Source: Actinomadura litoris (GTDB lineage Bacteria; Actinomycetota; Actinomycetes; Streptosporangiales; Streptosporangiaceae). Taken from it: 64,000 bases of DNA. The stretch covers positions 372,001-436,000 of the forward strand of contig NZ_WOFH01000002.1 in the NCBI RefSeq assembly GCF_009733595.1, written 5' to 3'. The position numbers were made by a program, and so were the translations under genes. Under the pieces are notes generated by a model. It was given only the letters and a program-made list of their open reading frames with translations. It was not told the DNA's origin and did no database searches. Positions 8,421-16,235 of the stretch are shown here, piece by piece (the stretch's first letter is position 1; each line of letters starts with the position of its first letter).

Positions 8421-9688
8421 GGCCCCTCGTCGCTGATCAGTACGGTCGTCGCCCAGCCGGGGGTCCGCCCCGCCGGGTCCAGCAGCCCGGCCACGACCCG
8501 GGTTCGCGGCGGCGGGTCGTCCGGCCAGGGGGTGTGGCCGTCGGTGAGCGCGATGATGAGATCGGGCACCGGCCCGCGGGCGAGCGCCGCGTCGAAGCCC
8601 GCGCGGATGTCGGTGCCCCCGCCGCCGCCGAGCCGCAGGTCGGAGAGCCGGCGCGGGGTCTGCGCCCGGTAGGCCCGCGCGTCCACGGAGATGACCGTGA
8701 GCCGGTCGCGGCCGATGCCGACGGCCCGCAGCACGCCGTCCACCTCGGCCAGGCACCGGCCCAGCATGGTGTCGCTCATCGAGCCGGAGGTGTCGATGAG
8801 CACGGTGACCGCCGGGAGCGGCTGGTGCGGGCTGGGCAGCACGACGCCGGGCGTGCTCGCGGCCCGCCGCGACGGCCTGCGGTAGGTGAAGTCGACGCGT
8901 CCGGCCGTGCGGGCGACGCAGCGGCGGATCCGCGCCGCCAGTTGCCGCCGCCAGTCCACGGTCGGCTCCAGGACCTCCTCCGCCCAGCGCCGCCAGCCGC
9001 CGGGCACGTCCTCGCGGGTGCGCAGGTGCTCGCGGACGCGCCGCGCGGTCTCCAGCGCGGTGAGCCTGGCGCTGGTGCGCGGCAGCGGGGGCAGGTCGCA
9101 GTTCCAGGGCCGCGGCTGCCCGTCGCAGCCGCTGCCGCAGTCGCCCGCCGCCACCGCCGGGTCGAGCGGCTCGGCGCGGGCGCGGAGCAGTTCCCAGTAC
9201 CGCCGGGCGAGCCCGTCGCCGGGCAGGCCGAGGGCGTGCGGCGGGGGCGGGTCCGCGGGCGGTTCCGTCCAGCCGATGGAGAGGTCGTCGTACAGCTCGG
9301 CGTCGGCGGCGACGTTCCACGTCCGCTGGTCCGGCGTGCGGTCCGCGCCCGGGGCGGCGGCGTCCGGGAGCGGCGCGGCGGCGCCCGGGTACCGCGCGGC
9401 GTGCTCGCGCAGCAGGTGGGCGAGCTGGTGCAGGACCCAGAACCCGACGCGCGGCACGCTCTGCCGGTCGAGCTCGGCCGGGCTGATGTGCAGGTGCCAG
9501 CCGGTGTCGGCGGGGAACCTGCGCAGCGCGGCGCCGCCGCCGGTGACCTCGGTGTCGGGGACGACGACCGGGTCCAGCGTCAGCAGCGCGTCGGCCAGGT
9601 AGGGCGCCCGGTGGGCGGCCCACACCCGCGCGGCGGCCCACTTGCGCCGCGGACCCGGCGGCAGTGCGTCGAGAGGCAGACCGGACAT
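8408..9688 (-). CDS. VWA-domain/metallopeptidase-like protein (DUF2201 type)
   Basis: This 426-residue protein resembles the DUF2201 putative metallopeptidase-VWA family that partners MoxR ATPases. The N-terminal half has HQLAHLLREH at residues 87-96, the place of the family's metal-binding HExxH-like motif, with Gln instead of the catalytic Glu. A Cys cluster CGSGCDG follows. The C-terminal VWA-like domain carries the MIDAS motif DTSGSMS and a late LTDGH segment, so it should bind Mg. Family knowledge suggests it works with the AAA+ ATPase encoded 21 bases upstream to remodel or insert cofactors into a target. The altered Glu argues against peptidase activity. Confidence 0.82.
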   Translation of the reverse strand: MSGLPLDALPPGPRRKWAAARVWAAHRAPYLADALLTLDPVVVPDTEVTGGGAALRRFPADTGWHLHISPAELDRQSVPRVGFWVLHQLAHLLREHAARYPGAAAPLPDAAAPGADRTPDQRTWNVAADAELYDDLSIGWTEPPADPPPPHALGLPGDGLARRYWELLRARAEPLDPAVAAGDCGSGCDGQPRPWNCDLPPLPRTSARLTALETARRVREHLRTREDVPGGWRRWAEEVLEPTVDWRRQLAARIRRCVARTAGRVDFTYRRPSRRAASTPGVVLPSPHQPLPAVTVLIDTSGSMSDTMLGRCLAEVDGVLRAVGIGRDRLTVISVDARAYRAQTPRRLSDLRLGGGGGTDIRAGFDAALARGPVPDLIIALTDGHTPWPDDPPPRTRVVAGLLDPAGRTPGWATTVLISDEGPRAE

Positions 9689-9709
9689 GGGATCAGGCTC
9701 GCTCCGGCG

Positions 9710-10798
9710 CTAGTCGATCAGTCCTGCGTCGCGCAGGATCGGGGTCAGCTCCAGCAGCGCCGCCGGTATCCGCGCGCCCTCCGGGCGCCGGGCGGCCAGC
9801 GTGCGCGCCACCAGCGTCGCCACGTCCGGCGCCGCCCGCGCGGCCTTGGCGACCACCCGCCAGCCCGCCTCCCAGACGTCCTTGTCGTCCGCCGCCACGG
9901 CCACCGCCGCGACCGAGGTGAGCGCCGCGAACGCGCGGTCGCTGCGGCGGGGCAGCTCGAAGGAGTCCGGGTCGGCGAGGACGGCCGCCGGGTCGGGCAG
10001 GTCGAGGTTCTCCGTCCAGGACAGGAACTCCAGCGCCGCGCCCTCGCCGACCGCGCCCGCGACCAGGGCCGCGCGCACGTCGGGCCCCGCCGCCGCGGCC
10101 TCGCACGCGGCCAGCAGCGTCGCGGTGAACTCCCACGAGCGGGGGCTCGGCCAGCCCCGTCCCGCCGCCTCGCCCTTCGGCATCCGCAGGACGAGGGCGG
10201 GGCGCACCTGGAGGAACGCCGACACCGCGGCCCGCGCCACGAGGGCCTGCCGGGGGGTGGCGGGACGGTCGAAGCCGGACAGCGAGGGACGTCCGAACCC
10301 GACGGCCAGGCCGCGGGCGACCCGCTCGGCGTGCACCGGCCAGTCCAGGTGCACGAGGCGGTTGGCGAGCGGCGGGGCCAGCTCCCACCCGTCGGCCGCC
10401 TCCCCGGGCGGGTTGGCCGCGGCGACCACGCGCACGCCGGCGGGCAGCGGGACGTCGCCGACCACGCGCTCCAGCACCACGCGCAGCATCGCGGCCTGCA
10501 CGGCGGGCGGGGCGGTGGTCAGCTCGTCCAGGAACAGCAGCCCGCGCCCGGCGGCGGCGAGCCGCTGCGCCCACGCGGGCGGCGCGAGCCGGACGGCCCC
10601 GCCGGACACGACGGGGAGCCCGGCGAAGTCGCTGGGTTCGCGAAGGGATCCGATGACCACCTCGACCGGCCAGCCCAACGACTCCGCGAGGGCCTTCACC
10701 GCGGACGTCTTGCCGGTGCCGGGGCTGCCCCACAGCAGGGTCGGGACGCCCGCCGAGACGGAGAGGGAAAGCGCCTCTAGCACCACTCTGGTGTCCAC
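9710..10798 (-). CDS. MoxR-type AAA+ ATPase
   Basis: This AAA+ ATPase of about 362 residues has Walker A GSPGTGKT near residue 32, Walker B LLFLDEL, and sensor-like AAANPPGE. It fits the MoxR/dynein-related group that acts as a chaperone with VWA proteins (compare NorQ/NorD and CbbQ/CbbO). The frame stays open far upstream without a clear ribosome-binding site. GTG at 10798 is chosen because it begins just before the conserved LEALSLSVSAGVPTLLWG segment; nearby in-frame GTG codons (10786, 10783) are alternatives. It heads the three-gene leftward operon with the VWA and Trp-repeat proteins. Confidence 0.85.
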   Translation of the reverse strand: MDTRVVLEALSLSVSAGVPTLLWGSPGTGKTSAVKALAESLGWPVEVVIGSLREPSDFAGLPVVSGGAVRLAPPAWAQRLAAAGRGLLFLDELTTAPPAVQAAMLRVVLERVVGDVPLPAGVRVVAAANPPGEAADGWELAPPLANRLVHLDWPVHAERVARGLAVGFGRPSLSGFDRPATPRQALVARAAVSAFLQVRPALVLRMPKGEAAGRGWPSPRSWEFTATLLAACEAAAAGPDVRAALVAGAVGEGAALEFLSWTENLDLPDPAAVLADPDSFELPRRSDRAFAALTSVAAVAVAADDKDVWEAGWRVVAKAARAAPDVATLVARTLAARRPEGARIPAALLELTPILRDAGLID

Positions 10799-10842
10799 TG
10801 GAGGAAGGCCCCCGCGTTTCTGTCGTGTGTCCGGTCGGTCGG

Positions 10843-11883
10843 CTACTTCGGCGCCACGGTGCTCGACGCCCAGTTCAGAAGGGTGGAGTAGACGAGCGGC
10901 GCCGTCGTCGCGAGGCCCATGACGTGGCCGGTCGAGGGGATCATCGAGACCTTGAGCTTCGCCTCGGGCAGGTAGAACTGCGACTCGTAGGCCAGCACGC
11001 TCGCGGGGTCGCCGCAGTCGTAGACGGTGACGCCCTGGCAGGTCAGCCAGTCCTCCGCGCCGCCGACCAGGAGCACCGGCACCCGGATCCCGTAGGGGAT
11101 CCGCGGCGGGACGATCGCCGCGGACGGGTAGACGTCCTTGAGCTGCTCGTCCTTGGCCACCACCGCCGGGTCGGTCGTGGCCGGGTAGTAGAACATGGAG
11201 CCGCGCGTGCCGGGCTTGGTGGTGATGTACCCCCGGTCGAGGCCGGCGTTCGCGAACTTCGGGTCGTCGGGCGCCGGGTAGGCGTTGGCCGCCCCGATCT
11301 GGCCGTGCTGGGCGTTGAAGCCGTGCAGCGAGCTGGTCAGGATCGCCGCGTCCACGTCGCCGTACCGGGGGATCTCGCTCCAGGCGTAGTACGAGCCGAG
11401 CGCGTGCCCGACCCAGAGGACCTTGCCGAAGCCGTGCCCGTCGAGGGTGCCCGCGCGCAGCGCGGAGATGGCGTCGTGCAGCGCGACGGCGCCGGCCTCG
11501 GAGGTGACCTGGCCGCTCTGCGGATGCGAGCTGTCGCCCGAGCCGATGAGGTCGACGTTGAACGTGGCGTATCCGGCCGAGGTCGCGGCGCGGACGTAGG
11601 AGTAGTAGCCGTTGCCGACAGGGAAGTTCCAGTAGGCGCGGTTGTAGTACCCGCCGTGCACGAGGAACTGCACGGTGCTGGGGCGGCGGTAGGCGGGGTA
11701 GCAGAGCTCTCCCGCCATGGTCTCGGTGGCCGGTCCGGGGTCGGCGAGGCGGACGGGCAGCTCGTAGGTCTCGCAGATCGGGCCGTGGCCCGCGGCGGCG
11801 GGCGGGGCGGTGACCAGGGTGGATAACGCCGCGGCGGCCGTGCATGCCGCGATGAGGAGGGACTTCAGCTGGGGACGAGTCAT
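10843..11883 (-). CDS. Secreted alpha/beta-hydrolase-like protein with altered nucleophile
   Basis: The 346-residue product begins with a Sec signal peptide (MTRPQLKSLL, an Ala-rich core, then APPAAA before GHG at about 32). The mature part has the alpha/beta-hydrolase oxyanion segment LVHGGYYNRAYW and a C-terminal STGHVMG histidine. Four cysteines could form disulfides. The elbow that normally holds serine (GxSxG) reads GHALGS with Ala161; TCG to GCG would be a one-base change, so hydrolase activity is doubtful. A GTG lies three codons upstream of the chosen ATG. Both starts lie inside a tandem operator and lack a Shine-Dalgarno sequence, so the mRNA may be leaderless. Confidence 0.85.
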   Translation of the reverse strand: MTRPQLKSLLIAACTAAAALSTLVTAPPAAAGHGPICETYELPVRLADPGPATETMAGELCYPAYRRPSTVQFLVHGGYYNRAYWNFPVGNGYYSYVRAATSAGYATFNVDLIGSGDSSHPQSGQVTSEAGAVALHDAISALRAGTLDGHGFGKVLWVGHALGSYYAWSEIPRYGDVDAAILTSSLHGFNAQHGQIGAANAYPAPDDPKFANAGLDRGYITTKPGTRGSMFYYPATTDPAVVAKDEQLKDVYPSAAIVPPRIPYGIRVPVLLVGGAEDWLTCQGVTVYDCGDPASVLAYESQFYLPEAKLKVSMIPSTGHVMGLATTAPLVYSTLLNWASSTVAPK

Positions 11884-11924
11884 AATGGGCACTGGCCCAC
11901 TATGGTGGGCGGGTGCCCATTATG
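11881..11924. promoter_or_regulatory. Tandem dyad operator TGGGC-N4-GCCCA x2
   Basis: Two dyads, TGGGC-ACTG-GCCCA (11886-11899) and TGGGC-GGGT-GCCCA (11906-11919), repeat at exactly 20 bases and sit inside a 44-base near-palindrome whose outer arms are cataatgggcac and its complement. It overlies the start of the secreted hydrolase gene and lies about 140 bases upstream of the divergent glycosyltransferase. The form is typical of a TetR-like or MarR-like dimer pair. Confidence 0.7.
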
Positions 11925-12060
11925 TCAAGGGCCCGCCCAGGGAGGCGGCGTTAACACAGACGGGGGCGGGCCAGTACCCCCATCAGCCGGGATGGTCGCG
12001 GGCCGGGCGGGTCGGCAGAGTGGACGCACGCTCACGTCCGCTGGCGAGATGGGGTTTCGG

Positions 12061-13236
12061 ATGCGCGTCCTGTTCGTTCCGGCTTCCGCGCCGTCGCACT
12101 ACTTCCCGATGGTCCCGCTGATCTGGGCCTGCCGGACCGCCGGCCACGAGGTCTGCGTGGCCGCGCAGCCGTGGGGCGGCTCGGTCGTCCCCGGGTCCGG
12201 CGTACCGATGGTCACGATCGCCGAGTCGTTCGACATGACCGCCGAGCTCGCGCGGCACCGGCCGCGCGTCCCGGCCGCGACCCCGGCCGCCCCCGTCGGC
12301 CCGCTGCACGCGGCGATGATCGACGCCCAGATCCGGTTCGCGGCGGAGGCCGCGCGGGACCTGGTCGCCCTCGCCCGCGACTGGCGGCCCGGCCTGGTCG
12401 TCGCGGACCCGCTCGTGCTCGCGGCGGCGCCCGCGGCCGCGGCGGCGGGCGCGCCGCTCGTCCACCACCTCTGGGGCCCGGACATGCTGCGCGCCCACGA
12501 GTACGGCTATCCGGGCTGCGGGATCCCACTCTCCGCCTGGCCCGAGGCGCTGCGCGGGCTGTACGCGCGGCACGGCTGCGAACCCCGGGTCGAGAACGCC
12601 GTCGCGACCGTCGACCCCTGGCTCGGGGCGATGGGGATCGCCGAGACGCCGTCGCGGATCCCGATCCGCTTCGTCCCCTACAACGGGAGCGGTGTGCTGC
12701 CGCGCCCGCTCCTCGCGCCGCCGCGGGGACGGCGGGTCCTGGTCACCTGGGGCTCCCTGCTGGCCATCCGCGAGGGCATGGCGGCCTTCCCGGTCGCCGA
12801 GGTCGTCGGGGCGCTCCGGGCGCACGGCGCCGAGGTCGTCGTCGCGGTCACCGGCGCCGACCGGCGCTGGACCCGGGACCTGCCGCCGGAGGTCACCGTG
12901 GTCGAGAACGTCCCGCTGAACGCGATCATGCCGTCCTGCGACGCGGCGGTCCACCACGGCGGCGGCGGGACGATCATGACGGCCGCCTACCACGGCGTCC
13001 CGCAGCTCACGCTCACCGCCACCCTCGACACGCGGACCTGCTGCGAGCGGCTGGCCGCCACGGGCGCGGGCGTCTCCCTCGACCTGCTGGACCTCACCCC
13101 GGACGCGCTCTCCGACGCCGTCGGGGAGGTCCTGACCGGCGACCGGACGCGCAAGGCCGCGGCCGAGCTGCGCACCGAGGTCCTGGCCCAGCCCGCCCCG
13201 GCCGACGTCGCCGCGCGCGTCACCGCCCTCGCCTAG
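12061..13236 (+). CDS. Glycosyltransferase, GT1, macrolide deoxysugar type
   Basis: This 391-residue GT-B fold enzyme resembles the EryCIII/DesVII/TylM2 group that transfers a dTDP-deoxysugar onto an aglycone. It starts MRVLFVPASAPSHYFPMVPL, typical of that group, and the nucleotide-binding half contains VHHGGGGTIMTAAYHGVPQL. The ATG at 12061 fits the family; an in-frame ATG 12 bases upstream is possible. Members of this group often need a cysteine-less P450-like activator. All three P450s here keep their haem cysteine, so no activator is evident. It is the only glycosyltransferase in the window and is the likely user of the sugar made by the flanking genes. Confidence 0.9.
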   Translation: MRVLFVPASAPSHYFPMVPLIWACRTAGHEVCVAAQPWGGSVVPGSGVPMVTIAESFDMTAELARHRPRVPAATPAAPVGPLHAAMIDAQIRFAAEAARDLVALARDWRPGLVVADPLVLAAAPAAAAAGAPLVHHLWGPDMLRAHEYGYPGCGIPLSAWPEALRGLYARHGCEPRVENAVATVDPWLGAMGIAETPSRIPIRFVPYNGSGVLPRPLLAPPRGRRVLVTWGSLLAIREGMAAFPVAEVVGALRAHGAEVVVAVTGADRRWTRDLPPEVTVVENVPLNAIMPSCDAAVHHGGGGTIMTAAYHGVPQLTLTATLDTRTCCERLAATGAGVSLDLLDLTPDALSDAVGEVLTGDRTRKAAAELRTEVLAQPAPADVAARVTALA

Positions 13237-13244
13237 CGGCCCCG

Positions 13245-13290
13245 CGCCGCTGAGCCCCCACCCCTGGTCAGGGGCGGGGGCTCAGCGGCG
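13245..13290. terminator. Bidirectional terminator hairpin
   Basis: Fifteen-base arms (cgccgctgagccccc and its complement) enclose an inner cccctg/cagggg stem with a two-base loop. The hairpin lies between the convergent glycosyltransferase (stop 13236) and ketoreductase (stop 13295), so it can end both transcripts. Confidence 0.85.
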
Positions 13291-13294
13291 TCGG

Positions 13295-14239
13295 TCACCG
13301 GGTGAGGGCGTCCACCACGCCTGCCAGACCGTCCGCCCGGCGGACGCGCGGTCGCCAGCCCGTGGCCGCGATCAGGGCCGACGGGTCGGCGGGCAGGTCC
13401 CCGAGGTCGGCGGCGTCGGCCCAGTCCGGCGGCGGCACGGTGACCACGGGGACGGGCGGACGCCCCGTCCGCGCGGCGACCAGGGCGGCCAGCTCGCGGA
13501 ACACCTCGCCGAGCCGCGCGGGCGTGCCGGTGCCCACCGGCCACCGGCCGCCGACCAGGCCCTCGGGGGCGCGCAGCGCGGCGGCGAAGGCGCGCGCCGC
13601 GTCGGTGACGTGCACCAGGTCCCGCTCGACCGTGCCGTCGTGCCACATGGTGATCGGCTCGCCCGCGAGCGCCTTGCGGGCCATCGCGGTGACGACGCCG
13701 CGTCCCGTCGCGCCGGTGAGCGGGACGCACCCGTAGACCGTGGCGGGGCGGAGCACGATCCCGCGCACCGCGCCGTCCCCGGTCGCCTTGGCCAGCAGTT
13801 CCTCGGCCGCCGCCTTGTGCCGCACGTAGTCGTTGAGCGGCGTCCCCGGAGGGGCGGACAGCTGGAGGGTGCTGGCGAACACCACGACCGGCGGCGGCGC
13901 CCCGGCCGCGCGGACCGCCTGCACGAGCGTGTCGAGCAGGGCCGTGCCCAGGCTCTCCGACCCGGCCCCCGGCGTCCGCCACGAGCGCTCGCCGGGGATG
14001 TGCGCCGCCAGGTGGACGACGGCGTCCGCCCCCGCCACGGCGTCGCGCACCGCCGCCGGGTCGGTGAGGTCGGCGAGGCGGACCTCGGCCGAGGCGTCCG
14101 GGAGCGGGAGCCGCCGCTCCCGGGAGACGAGCCGCAGCCGCACCGGGAGCCCGGCCAGCTCCGCGGCGACCGCGCCGCCGAGGAACCCGGACGCGCCGAG
14201 CACCACGACCAGCGGCCGGTCCGTGGACGAGGGGACCAC
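13295..14239 (-). CDS. NAD(P)-dependent dTDP-4-keto-6-deoxyhexose reductase (EryBIV/TylCII-like SDR)
   Basis: This 314-residue extended SDR has the nucleotide-binding GASGFLGG and a YVRHK (YxxxK) active site. Its size and context match the 4-ketoreductases that complete dTDP-deoxysugars such as mycarose, so it probably reduces the C-4 ketone of a dTDP-2,6-dideoxyhexose. GTG at 14239 is chosen because an aaggag site lies five bases upstream; a GTG two codons earlier overlaps that site. It follows the C-methyltransferase gene by 13 bases in a leftward sugar operon and ends at a strong terminator. The exact stereochemistry is not readable. Confidence 0.83.
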   Translation of the reverse strand: MVPSSTDRPLVVVLGASGFLGGAVAAELAGLPVRLRLVSRERRLPLPDASAEVRLADLTDPAAVRDAVAGADAVVHLAAHIPGERSWRTPGAGSESLGTALLDTLVQAVRAAGAPPPVVVFASTLQLSAPPGTPLNDYVRHKAAAEELLAKATGDGAVRGIVLRPATVYGCVPLTGATGRGVVTAMARKALAGEPITMWHDGTVERDLVHVTDAARAFAAALRAPEGLVGGRWPVGTGTPARLGEVFRELAALVAARTGRPPVPVVTVPPPDWADAADLGDLPADPSALIAATGWRPRVRRADGLAGVVDALTR

Positions 14240-14252
14240 GATCACTCCTTGT

Positions 14253-15521
14253 CTAGACGGCGACCGTCTCGCCGGGCACGATCTGCATCTCCGGCAGCGG
14301 GAAGACCAGCCTGCCGCCGCCCGCGAGATACCCCTGCTCGCGCGAGAGGAAGTCGTCCCGGAACGTCCACGGCAGCACGAGCAGCTGGTCGGGGCGCAGC
14401 GCGTGCGCGTCCTCCTCGGACACGATCGGGATGTGCGTCCCCGGCGTGAAGCGGCCGGACTTGTCGGCGTTGAACTCGCCGATGCAGGGCAGGTCGTCGG
14501 GCGTGAGCCCGCAGTACTGGAGGATGACGTTCCCCTTGGTGGAGGCGCCGTAGCCGACCGTCAGCCTGCCCGCCGCGCGCGAGTCGTCGAGGAAGCTCCG
14601 CAGCGCCGCCCGCTGCCGGGCCGCCGTCGCCGCGAGCGTCTCGTAGGGGCGCAGGCCCTCCAGCTCCAGCGCGCTCTCCCGCCTGCGCAGCTCCGCGACG
14701 GCGGGGGAGGCGGTGCGGTGGCGCCCGCCCCGCTTCGCCATCGTCAGGTTGAGGCTGCCGCCGTAGACCGGCGTGATCTCCGCGTCGACGACGGTGAGCC
14801 CGACGCGTTCGGCCATCCACTCGAACTGGCGCAGCGCGTAGTACTCCAGGTGCTCGTGGCACACGACGTCGTAGGCGTTGTCGGCGAGCATCGAGGGCAG
14901 GTAGCTCTGCTCGGACACCCAGACCCCGTCGTCGTCGAGGATGTCGTGGATGTCCCGCATGACGTCCATCGGCCGGGGGAGGTCGTAGAACATCGCGATG
15001 GAGGTGACCACCTTCGCCTTGCGGTCGCCGAACTCGGCGGCGAACGCCTCCCTGGAGAAGTAGGTGGGGATCAGGTCGATCCCGTCCGGGTACAGCGGCC
15101 GGAACTGCTCGCCGGTCGGGTCGATGCCGACCAGCCCGATCCCTTCCCCGATCCCTTCGCGCGGGTAGGCGCGCAGCAGCGTCGAGTCGTTGCTGCCGAT
15201 GTCCACGACGAGGTCGCCGGGGACGAGGTCGACGCGGTCGAGGACGCCGCGCACGATCCCGCGCAGATGGTCGACCATGAACGGCCGGATACTCGACCGG
15301 TAGCCGTAGGAGCCGGTCGTGTACATCGCCCCGGCGTCGGTCGTGTGCCGGAGCTGGACGAGCCCGCAGCCGCCCGGACCGCACTTCACCAGTTCGAGCG
15401 GGACCCGGGGGACCGGATCGCCGGGCGTGCGCGGGAACACGCTCGTGATCGCCTGGACCCCCAGGTCGAGGACCGGCACCAGCTCGCCGTTCCCGCAGAT
15501 GCGGCACTCGGAGATCACCAT
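14253..15521 (-). CDS. dTDP-hexose C-methyltransferase (TylCIII/EryBIII family)
   Basis: This 422-residue SAM-dependent methyltransferase belongs to the family that adds a methyl to C-3 of dTDP-4-keto-2,6-dideoxyhexoses. An N-terminal zinc site is formed by CRICG (6-10) and CGPGGCG. The SAM-binding motif VVDIGSNDST follows, and a C-terminal domain contains VGYGASTKGN. This architecture is typical of EryBIII, TylCIII and related enzymes. A gaggaagac site precedes the ATG. Its presence beside the 3,5-epimerase and ketoreductase argues for a branched 3-C-methyl sugar of the mycarose, axenose or related type. Confidence 0.9.
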   Translation of the reverse strand: MVISECRICGNGELVPVLDLGVQAITSVFPRTPGDPVPRVPLELVKCGPGGCGLVQLRHTTDAGAMYTTGSYGYRSSIRPFMVDHLRGIVRGVLDRVDLVPGDLVVDIGSNDSTLLRAYPREGIGEGIGLVGIDPTGEQFRPLYPDGIDLIPTYFSREAFAAEFGDRKAKVVTSIAMFYDLPRPMDVMRDIHDILDDDGVWVSEQSYLPSMLADNAYDVVCHEHLEYYALRQFEWMAERVGLTVVDAEITPVYGGSLNLTMAKRGGRHRTASPAVAELRRRESALELEGLRPYETLAATAARQRAALRSFLDDSRAAGRLTVGYGASTKGNVILQYCGLTPDDLPCIGEFNADKSGRFTPGTHIPIVSEEDAHALRPDQLLVLPWTFRDDFLSREQGYLAGGGRLVFPLPEMQIVPGETVAV

Positions 15522-15543
15522 GTCTTCCTCGCTTCCTTGCCGG

Positions 15544-16128
15544 TCATGTCCGTACGGAGGGGCCGGCGTAGCGCGGCAGCAGACCGGCCGCGGCGGCCTC
15601 CCGCAGGCCAGGCGCGGCCCGGTCCTTGTCCGAGAGGATCGGTTCCTCGTCGAGCGCCCAGGGCAGGGCGAGCTCGGGGTCCAGCGGGTTCACGTCGATC
15701 TGGGTGCCCGGGACGAACTGCTCCGCGCACAGGTAGCTCATCCGGGTGCCCTCGGCGAGCGCGTGGTAGGCGTGCCCGAGGCCCTCGGCGAGGAGCACCA
15801 GCTCGCCGGACTCCTCGGTCAGGGCCGTGCTGTCGAACGCCCCGAAGGTGGGCGACCCCACCCGCAGGTCGACGACGACGTCGAGCGCCGCCCCCGCCAC
15901 GCAGCTCACCAGCTTGGCCTCCCCGGACCCGGCCCGCGTGCCGTGCACGCCGCGGATCGTCCCGCGCCGGTTGACCGTGATGTTGCCCTGGCTGATGCGG
16001 AAGGGCACGCCGGTCAGTCGGGCGACCTCCGCGGTCCGGAACGTCTCGAAGAAACTCCCCCGGCGGTCGCGGTGCTTCTCCGGGGTGATGCGGAACGCGC
16101 CCGCGATCGCCAACTCCTTGATCTCCAC
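15544..16128 (-). CDS. dTDP-4-keto-6-deoxyhexose 3,5-epimerase (RmlC/EryBVII-like)
   Basis: This 194-residue cupin epimerase inverts C-5 (or C-3 and C-5) of a dTDP-4-keto-6-deoxyhexose. Conserved features are GAFRITPEKHRDRRGSFFETF, the active-site segment GTIRGVHG, and HAYHAL. GTG at 16128 is chosen because it has an aaggagg site ten bases upstream and aligns with the family's N-terminus. An ATG at 16200 in the same frame would add 24 residues but lacks a ribosome-binding site. It lies 22 bases before the C-methyltransferase in the same operon. An L-configured sugar is the likely outcome. Confidence 0.9.
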   Translation of the reverse strand: MEIKELAIAGAFRITPEKHRDRRGSFFETFRTAEVARLTGVPFRISQGNITVNRRGTIRGVHGTRAGSGEAKLVSCVAGAALDVVVDLRVGSPTFGAFDSTALTEESGELVLLAEGLGHAYHALAEGTRMSYLCAEQFVPGTQIDVNPLDPELALPWALDEEPILSDKDRAAPGLREAAAAGLLPRYAGPSVRT

Positions 16129-16235
16129 CGGCCGGGAGCCTCCTTCGAAGAGCACGGGTTCGAGGACACGGATTTCGTGAGGACGGGGGCCCGCCGTCAT
16201 TTTGCTTCGCGGGAGGCCGCGGGATCTTCCCCCAT

